Assembly: GCA_033065855.1 (NCBI GenBank)
Contig: JAVXUO010002609.1
Span: forward strand, 1-64,000
DNA: 64,000 nucleotides
Source of the DNA: Escallonia rubra
Taxonomy: Eukaryota > Streptophyta > Magnoliopsida > Escalloniales > Escalloniaceae
Direction: 5' to 3'
Shown: in pieces, positions 56,514 through 64,000 of the stretch
Layout: each line of letters opens with the position of its first letter
Numbering within the stretch: position 1 is the first letter of the stretch
Position numbers and translations under genes: made by a program
Notes under the pieces: generated by a model
What the model was told of the DNA's origin: nothing
Databases searched by the model: none
What the model saw: only the letters and a program-made list of their open reading frames with translations

Positions 56514-58349
56514 TTATAAAAAATATTTATTATAAAAAAAACTCATACACGTACAAGCCGGGAACCGGATATAGCCGGTTAGGAGAGGGGAAAAGAGTAC
56601 AAGCCGGGCGCGGGGGGGGGGGGGGGAACTAGGAACGGGCACGGGAAGGAGCGCATCAGGGGTTCCCGAGTCCCAGATCTTTATCCTGCTGATCCGGGGC
56701 CGGGGCGGCCGGTCCAGCAGTGCCCTGCTCCCGATCATCCGGCACACCACTGTAGCAATGCGCTGGATCTCCTCGTCGTCCAACTGAGGCCGAGGAGCCG
56801 GTGTCTGTGGAGGGGCAGCAGGGGGTGAGGACGCTCCTATCACGGCACGAGCAGTCGTGCTAGGCAGGCCGCGTATGCGGCCTTTCGGCCGATTCACGAC
56901 CTCCGGCGTATCCAGCCATCGCTTCAACCCCCCAGTACTCGCAGCCGTACTAGTGGACGCTGATGGCTGTCCGGACTGCTGCTCGGACCCCCTTAGCTGT
57001 TCATACGAGGCCTGCAAAAATAGTGGTTTAACGATATGTTAGGGCATTAATTAACGAAACAGACATTGAGGATAGAAAGAAAAAACATTAACTTAAATAA
57101 ATTGACTCACATCGATCCGCCGGGCAATATCTGAAATATAGTCGCCCGCCCGGTGCGTCTCGTCCTTGTCCTTCTTCCGCACGTGCGTCTGAGTATAGGT
57201 CAGAGCTATGACCTCATCCTCCTCCAGATCCGGGTGCTCGACCGCGTTCATGTGTCGGACGATGTCGTGTGGCACCGACCCCCCCGTGTGCGTCGGATCT
57301 CTGTTCTGTCTGTTCTCAGCCCCGCTCTTACTCTTGGCGTCCCAACCTGGATCCGCAGCCCACCGATCTATCATCTCCCCCATACACGGTGAGATATCCA
57401 ATGTGGGGGATATCTCGTCATGTCCGTCATCGGGGCACCCGCGGGCAGCGCCTTCTTCGCCCGGTCCCGTGCATCGTGGAGCCATCGGCGGTAATTCTTG
57501 CCGATGTAGGCAAAGAAAGCCTGCTGCCCCAGTACCTGCTGCTGAGGCGTGTCAAACGTGAACCCCTCCTGTAAGGCATTCAATAACACAAATTAACAAC
57601 ATAAAACAAACTGTAATTTAACATTTACTAACGCTGAAAAAAATACTTCACCGTACCAGCCACTCCTCCCATAGGGCCTCCCTCGCAGCGGCATCCCAGT
57701 CCTTCCAGTACAGGCGTGGCTCGAAGAATCGGCCCTTCACAAGAACGCCGATCTTCGTCCTCGCCATATTCTCCAGGATCCTGCCAAAGAAGTAATTAAA
57801 TTAATTAATACAGTTCAAATATAAATTAACACCCAAAATTTTTAAACATAAGGCATGAGGTGATATTTTTAGTACTTACAGGCCCTCCTGCGTGAGCGTA
57901 ACTCTCTGTTTACGCTGGGGGTCGATGCGTACCCCGCGTGTCGGACCACGGCCTCGTCGAGATCCTACAAAACACAGACATTAATACAGTTCAAATATAA
58001 GGCTAGCGAAAATGTACGAAACACCGTTATCAACTATACCTGAGGTAGAACCCACGGAAGATGGAGAATGCACGCGCGTGTGGGATGAATCTGCGTCGGG
58101 CTGGGGCGACGGCTCGAGCTGGGGCAACGGCTCGAGCTGGGGCTGGGGCGACGGCTGGGGCTGGGTCGACGGCGATGGCTGGGGCGACGGTGACGGCGAC
58201 GATTGGGGCTGGGCCCCCGATGGCTGTCCGCGATCACTCTGTGCCTCGTCATCAGTAGGCAATGACGAGGTGGGACTAACCGGGGAGGAAGCAGCTCGGC
58301 GTCCAGCCCGGCCACGAATAGCCCGTATCCTATCCATATCTGACTTCAT
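56514..58349 (-). pseudogene. CACTA TNPA-like protein (Transposase_24), frameshifted
   Basis: Accessory, DNA-binding transposase of En/Spm-type elements. Exons: 58349-58040 (MKSDMDRIRAIRGRAGRR and a Pro/Ser/Gln-rich stretch), 57964-57880 (SRRGRGPTRGVRIDPQRK), 57780-57657 (GRFFEPRLYWKDWDAAARE), 57568-57111 (GKNYRRWLHDARDRAKKA, then MIDRWAADPGWDAKS, RQNRDPTHTGGSVPHD) and 57011-56514 (ASYEQLRG and a disordered tail). All junctions are GT-AG and in phase, giving about 491 residues, but exon 4 needs one extra base in the G run near 57385-57395 to join RYPPHWISHRVWG with EMIDRW. This could be a real lesion or a homopolymer error. A second G run near 56611 lies in the tail. Confidence 0.8.
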
Positions 58350-58511
58350 ATAGATTATATACAAAGACATTAACACGTGAAAAATAATAATTTAGGCATA
58401 AATCATCATCGGCATTATATATATATATCTACGGATGTGCAAAAACACATCAATAAACACCAAGTTCTAAAATGTTACTACATTTTTCCCGTGATGTTAC
58501 AACATTACAAG

Positions 58512-61500
58512 TCAATCATTTTCAGTTTGCGAATCATCTTCATCACTTTCCTCGTCGCCCTCTTCTTCGTGGGACTCGTCGTCCTCTTCATCTTCTAATT
58601 CATCCTCTTCATCAGTAGACTCGGTCACATCATCTCCAACACTTTCAACATCTTCCGCGTCATCATCTACGACTTCTTCTCCCACAAGAAGTGTTGTTGG
58701 AAGAGGAAGATCGTCCTCCTCGTTGTTGACCTCAACAGGGAACAAGACACGTGGTTGGTCGGCTTGAAAGGAGTCTAGCTCACTGTCATATGTCACGGGC
58801 AATTTCTTGGACTTGATAGTTGTATACCAATGAGATTTGGGATTGGCGACGTCCTCCGCGTAAAAGACTTGTACAGCTTGACTAGCAAACACAAAGGGCT
58901 CGTCTGATGCAAGTCTTGACTTGACATTGACATCTACAATCCCTTGAGAGCTAACACGGATTCCTCTACTGCATGTGACATCGAACCACGTACACTTGAA
59001 CATTACCAGGCGGTTTTGGGAACCCAGATATGTTAGCTCAACAATCTCATCTAGCTCTCCGTAAAAATCCATGCAATTCTCGGCATAACAGTCGCCGTTG
59101 ACCAAGACTCCACTGTTTTGGGTTTGTTTTGTTCGGTCATCATCTTTTACGTTAAACCTAAACCCGTTGATGATATAGCCTCCGTAACAGGATGTTTGTT
59201 TGTTAGGGCCTTCGGCTAGTAATTTCAAGCAGGAGGCCACTGGTCTATCCATTGACTGAACCTATTGTAGATGACGGTAAAAATTAAGGATAAATCAGTA
59301 TACTAATTGGCCACAGAACTGTATATAACACATAATATAATTTCGTTAAATAATCTTACACGGATTTTGAACCACTGTACAAATTGTGATTTCCGATGAG
59401 ATTCAAGTCCAGCGGGATCAGTGATTAAAGATTCCGCATCGAACTCACTGCAAACCAATATGCATTTAACTCGCTTAACACACACTTTCAATTATGTACA
59501 GCAATGTAAGTGAATTAAGACTTTAACTTACTCAACGAATGCCGAAACTTCATCGCAATTTAGAAGGGCATATATTGTTGCAGCACTGTACTCTTCATCT
59601 GTTAGCCATCGAGTATACGTTCGGCCGAACGGACTACCTGACTGCTTGAATATTGACAATTGCCCTTCCAAATTTGTGCTTGCTCCGGGATCATTTCGGC
59701 CTAGTTGATTTAACCTTGTACCAACATCAGGCCCGAAATATTGACTACAAAAGTTTACAAGTTCTTCCATTACGTAAGCCTCCGCAATTGAGCCCTCAAC
59801 CCGAGCCTTATTACGGACTTTTTTCTTTAAATGGAACATGAACCTAGAAGTTTAGCGAATCGAGTTAGGTGGAATATCAATGATAACAGATGTCGCATTA
59901 AGTGTAAACGAACAACTGTAACAATTTAAGGATTACCTCTCGAAGGGATACATCCACCGATATTGCACGGGTCCACCCATCTTAGCTTCATATGCCAAGT
60001 GAACAGGCAGATGCTCCATTGAATCAAAGAACGAAGGTGGGAAGATTTTCTCCAGCTTGCAAATCGTCACCACAATGTTCTTCTCAAGCACTTCCATGTT
60101 ACTCACCCGGATCGTAGAAGAGCATATATCTCGAAAGAAATGAGATAATTCAGTCAAAGTCTCGCAAACAACCCGTGGCAACAGTCCCCGGAAGGCAATA
60201 GGAATGAATCTCTCCATGAATACGTGGCAGTCGTGACTCTTCATCCCTTGGAACTTGCATTCCGATACATTGCAACAACGAGATATGTTGGACGCAAACC
60301 CATCCGGAAGCTTCAAATTCTTAACCCACTGACAGACCTTCTCCACTTGTTTCTTGTCTAGACAGTAAGGTGCTTTCGGAAGTATGGTCCTCCCACTGAC
60401 TGTCCGAGGATGCAATTCACGGCGTACACCCAACTGTTGTAGATCCCTTCTCGCTTTAAGGTGATCTTTCGATTTGCCCTTGACATTCATCACTGTGTTG
60501 AACACATTATCAAAAACGTTCTTCTCAATATGCATCACATCCATGTTGTTTCGGATAACGAGCGTCCTCCAGTAGGCTAACTCCCAGAAGATACAAAATT
60601 TTCTCCAGTTGTGCTCTTTCCCGAACCCTGCAATCTTCTGATCCGGCACACCCTTACCGTGTGGTATGTCAGTATCAAGTGCCTCCAGGTGTGAGAGTAC
60701 TTCTTCACCAGATGGGTAGTCCAGTGTGACAACCTCACGCTCGATTGTCCCGTCAAATTTATCCTTCTGCCTACGAAACTGATGGCCCGGTGGCAAAAGC
60801 TTACGGTGACATCCGAACCACGAGGCCTTTCCGCCGTGCTTTAACGTATGACCGGGGTTCACGCCCATACAAGCAGGGCATGCTAGCTTCCCATGTGTGC
60901 TCCAGCCACACGTCATTCCCAATGCGGGGAAATCATGTATAGTCCACATCAAAGCAGCCCTCATCTGAAAATTTTGTTTAAGGGATGCATCATATGTTTC
61001 GACTCCATGATTCCATAATTGTTTTAACTCATCAATCAACGGCCTTAAATACACATCTATGTCCTTACCGGGACTCTTCGGCCCCGGAATAAGCAACGAC
61101 AAGAACATATACGGCTTCTTCATGCACATGCCTGGTGGAAGGTTGTAAGGGACAATAATAACAGGCCAACAGGAGTAAGGCGTGGTAGACTGACCGAAAG
61201 GGTTGAACCCATCGGTTGCCAGACCAAGTCTAACATTCCGAACTTCCTGAGCAAAGACTGGATGCCTGCGGTCAAACTCCTTCCACGCCTCTCCATCAGC
61301 TGGGTGTGTCAGCACATCGGCATCGTTGCTGCGAGTCTCACGGTGAGCCCTCATATGTTCAGCCGTACTGGAGGAGTAGTACATTCTCTGAAGCCGTGGT
61401 GTGACCGGGAAATATCGCAATATCTTCCATGCAATGTTTTTCTTCTTCCCTTTGTCCGGTTTGTACCTCGAATGATCACATACTGGACATAATGACAAAT

Positions 61501-62143
61501 CCTTATTCTCTTTCCAGAATAATACACAATCGTTATTGCACGCATCTATCCGGTCATAGCTCAACCCAAGTTTCCTCATCATCTTCTTCGCGTCATAGTA
61601 CGACGGCGGTAGCTTTTCACTTTCGGGCAGTATTTCTTTGATGAAGGTAACAAACTCGTTAAAACCTTTCTCACTCAGCCCGTGGTCTGATTTCAACTGT
61701 AATAACCTACTAACCGCAGACAGCCGTGTGTGTTTCGGAGCTCCATCCCACAGCGGCTCTTCCGCAGCTCTCAACAACTCATAAAACTGATGAGCCCCCT
61801 CGTTCGGCGGTTGTGGACTGTCGTTACCCCAGTCAACATTAGCATGCCCAGCATCCATAATCATATCTCGGAAATCATATCGTGCCTCCTCCCTAACTTC
61901 AGTTTGACTAGCCAGGTTGGACGACAATACTATAAATCCACCCATACTACCGTACCGACGAAGATGCCATTTTACTTCAATTCTTTTTCTCCAGTGCAAC
62001 AACTCACATCTACCGCACGGACACCTTATCTTATCAAGGTCAACATGTGCAGGATGCGCATAAGCGAAGTCGAGAAATTCGTCAACGCGACACTCAAAAT
62101 CTTCAGCATTCTTCCTTTTCATCCAACTTCGATCGACTGACAT
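58512..62143 (-). CDS. CACTA transposase TNP2, complete
   Basis: Catalytic transposase of plant En/Spm (CACTA) elements, acting on the element ends in the nucleus. Exons: 62143-59937, 59843-59532, 59447-59360, 59261-58512; all GT-AG and in phase, giving 3,357 nt (1,118 aa plus stop). Domains in order: transposase-associated domain (MSVDRSWMKRK, then CPCGRC), Transposase_21 with LGLATDGFNPFG (Asp311) and DFPALGMTCGWSTHGKLACP (Asp404), the NNMDVMHIEKNVFDNVFNT region, DUF4218 ending YRWMYPFER, and DUF4216 (YIINGFRFNVKDDD, NSGVLVNGDCY) with a long acidic tail. No stop or frameshift is visible, so it may be functional. It lies upstream of the TNPA-like gene on the same strand, 162 bp apart. Confidence 0.9.
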
Positions 62144-62288
62144 GACGACTGAATTATCGTACTGTATACCACCTTCAATAATGACCAGTGATTAGGCATT
62201 GCCGATGTAAATATCAATGCATGAATGTTACAACATGTCTACATATTTCCCCTCCACTCTTGAACAGGTAGTGGTCCTATCCCATTCA

Positions 62289-62557
62289 GAAAAGCACATG
62301 TTTATAAAACAGTGAATAACTCATGCTTAGTCCGATGTCTGTGGAAAATTCGGCAGCACCTCCCCGCATTTCTCCAAGTACACCACATCGATTAGGTGTT
62401 CTAACATTCATCTAACCTTGCTCAGGAAGGTTTGACGGATGTTAGAACACCAATCTGTATGCACCCGGAGAAACACACGAGAACGTGTACCAAATATCCA
62501 CGACATAGAACATAAAGCATGAGTCAAAATACTGTTTTATAAACAATTAGCTTTTCC
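62289..62557. repeat. Long imperfect hairpin upstream of TNP2
   Basis: Two arms of about 125-135 bp (62289-62425 and 62433-62557) pair as an imperfect inverted repeat with a loop of about 7 nt. Matching blocks include GAAAAGC, TGTTTATAAAACAGT, CTCATGCTT, TTTCTCC, GGTGTTCTAACAT and AACCTT. It is 146 bp upstream of the TNP2 ATG. The size and loop would suit a small-RNA precursor. No coding capacity. Confidence 0.8.
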
Positions 62558-62578
62558 AAACTGTCCAAACTGGACATC

Positions 62579-62621
62579 CAAAGGCTCATTACAAGGCATT
62601 ACTTTGTAATGAGTACCTTTG
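62579..62621. repeat. Short hairpin
   Basis: AAAGGCTCATTACAA and TTGTAATGAGTACCTTT form a stem of about 15 bp with a small bulge and an 8-9-nt loop. Confidence 0.75.
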
Positions 62622-62751
62622 AACGGGAACTAAGGGTTTTCATACATGCATGTGTTCAGACATTGATAAGATATGCAAGAATCTTTCCGAAATATCAAAA
62701 CTGCAGAAAGATCATTGCATATGTTACCAATTCCACATTAAATAGAACTCG

Positions 62752-62782
62752 TTGGCAACGAGTTGAACCATCTCGTTGCCAA
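62752..62782. repeat. Short perfect inverted repeat
   Basis: TTGGCAACGAG and CTCGTTGCCAA, 11-bp arms around a 9-nt loop; the third hairpin within 500 bp upstream of TNP2. Confidence 0.8.
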
Positions 62783-62859
62783 TGGACTTCTCAAAACAAC
62801 AATTAATATAAAGAAGGCAGGGTTTGTAAACAACGAGTAATTGAACCATCTCTGGGCAA

Positions 62860-64000
62860 CATGGAGTAATTATGGGATGTACAAGGGCTAATTAGGGCTA
62901 ATTGGGTTATTAGGGTTAATTACGATTATTAATTATAGCTGATTAGGGTTGATTAGGACTAATTAGGGTTATTTAGTCCTAATTAGGGTTTAATTGTGCC
63001 GAGTAGTGATGATTAGTCCTAATTAGGGCTAATTGGGCTTAATTGGGTTATGTTAGGGCTAATTAATGTTAATGAGGGATAGTTTCGGATAATTATAGCT
63101 GACTAGGGTTGATTAGGACTAATTAGAGTTATGTAGTCCTAATTAGGGTTTAATTGTGCCGAGTAGTGCTGATTAGTCCTAATTAGGGCTAATTAGGCTT
63201 AATTGGGTTATGTTAGGGCTAATTAATGTTAATGAGGGCTAGTTTCGGATAATTATAGCTAATTAGGGTTGATTATGACTAATTAGGGTTTAATTGTGCC
63301 GAGTAGTGATGATTAGTCCTAATTAGGGCTAATTAGGCTTAATTGGGTTATGTTAGGGCTAATTAATGTTAATGAGGGATAGTTTCGGATAATTATAGCT
63401 GACTAGGGTTGATTAGGACTAATTAGAGTTATTTAGTCCTAATTAGGGTTTAATTGTGCCGAGTAGTGCTGATTAGTCCTAATTAGGGCTAATTAGGCTT
63501 AATTGGGTTATGTTAGGGCTAATTAATGTTAATGAGGGCTAGTTTCGGATAATTATAGCTAATTAGGGTTGATTATGACTAATTAGGGTTTAATTGTGCC
63601 GAGTAGTGATGATTAGTCCTAATTAGGGCTAATTAAGCTTAATTGGATTATGTTAGAGCTAATTAATGTTAATGAGGGCAAGTTTCGAATAATTATAGCT
63701 AATTAGGGTTGATTAGGACTAATTAGGGTTATTTAGTCCTAATTAGGGTTTTGATGGTGCCGAGTAGTGTTGATTAGTCCTAACTAGCGCTAATTAGGCG
63801 TAATTGGGTTATGTTAGTGCAAATTATGACTAATTAGGCTAACTACAATCAATATGCGCATAATTGGGTTCATTTGCCTAATTTGGGATAATTACAGCTA
63901 ATTTGAATTTCATCAGGTTCTTAGGGTTAATTAAAACTAATTAGGCTCGTTAGAGCTAATTAGGGTTAATTGATTTACTAAAATATTGTTAATCAGGACT
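62860..64000. repeat. Tandem repeat array, 160+140 bp higher-order unit
   Basis: Built from short CTAATTAGGGTTAATT-like words arranged in units that share GTGCCGAGTAGTG. That landmark recurs at about 62997, 63157, 63297, 63457, 63597 and 63758, spacings of 160, 140, 160, 140 and about 160 bp. The 140-bp unit lacks the 20-bp ATTTAGTCCTAATTAGGGTT block. 63001-63300 and 63301-63600 are nearly identical, so the repeating unit is now 300 bp. The array decays to the right and reaches the window edge. It lies within or beside the large CACTA. Confidence 0.88.

Larger units (their letters stand above)
56007..64000 (-). mobile_element. Large CACTA element, two-gene type, runs off window
   Basis: Starts CACTACAAGAAAATATGC at 56007 after ATA, with many TAGCGACGG repeats to about 56400. 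It contains, both on the minus strand, a TNPA-like gene (56514-58349) and TNP2 (58512-62143), then a long hairpin and a tandem repeat array. The other terminus is not in the window. The left end is nearly the same as that of the element at 25934, so they are one family. With TNP2 open it may be autonomous, subject to the TNPA frameshift. Confidence 0.85.

Noticed and set aside
58012-58353. Gly/Trp-rich plus-strand frame
   Set aside because: It is the mirror of the Pro/Gln/Ser-rich first exon of the minus-strand TNPA-like gene.
62860-64000. Telomere-like TTAGGGTT words
   Set aside because: They never form uninterrupted TTTAGGG arrays; they are parts of a 140/160-bp tandem unit, so this is not an interstitial telomere.

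Overview
This is nuclear DNA of a flowering plant, most likely a eudicot. It is AT-rich and sparse in genes, with spliced genes that have GT-AG introns, plant-specific families (CYP72-type P450, alliinase/TAR aminotransferase, AKR4-type reductase, B3 domain) and dense, nested plant transposons. No tRNA, rRNA, CRISPR or bacterial feature was seen.

Layout. 0-5.8 kb: a 628-bp direct duplication, a Helitron-like 3' terminus and one decayed exon of the acetolactate synthase small subunit. 5.9-8.9 kb: a minus-strand aldo-keto reductase that has lost its last part and has a Tip100-like hAT element in intron 1. 12.9-18.9 kb: an intact five-exon CYP72A-like P450 (512 aa, minus strand) whose first intron holds a 2.6-kb MULE. 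18.3-24.9 kb: the promoter and exon 1 of that P450 are duplicated; the second copy is broken by two hAT insertions. 25.5-30.4 kb: a MULE-like element carrying a GRF zinc-finger ORF, which is cut by a 3.9-kb CACTA element that itself carries a spliced B3-domain gene and a decayed GRF piece. 32.2-35.2 kb: an intact five-exon alliinase/TAR gene (451 aa). 35.8-38.9 kb: two back-to-back TIR elements, the second with TIRs of about 310 bp built of small palindromes. 39.4-44.1 kb: a Ty3 integrase relic cut by a LINE (13-bp TSD) and a Copia solo LTR. 44.5-50.9 kb: a small host gene of unknown function, split by a Copia element that lies between two 586-bp copies of host sequence. 51.5-54.5 kb: PIF/Harbinger and Ty3 relics. 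54.7-56 kb: the 3' part of a second LINE. 56.0 kb to the window edge: a large CACTA element with TNP2 (1118 aa, open), a TNPA-like gene (one 1-nt frameshift), a long hairpin upstream of TNP2 and a 300-bp higher-order tandem repeat.

How the parts relate. Only the P450, the TAR/alliinase and possibly the small coiled-coil gene look like working host genes. The large CACTA has the same ends and the same TAGCGACGG subterminal repeats as the small gene-carrying CACTA, so it may be the source of its transposase. Target-site duplications (8 bp hAT, 9 bp MULE, 3 bp CACTA and Tourist, 13 bp LINE) fix most insertion borders and the order of nesting. The strongest oddities are the 586-bp duplication around the Copia element, the gene-carrying CACTA, and the hairpin in front of TNP2.
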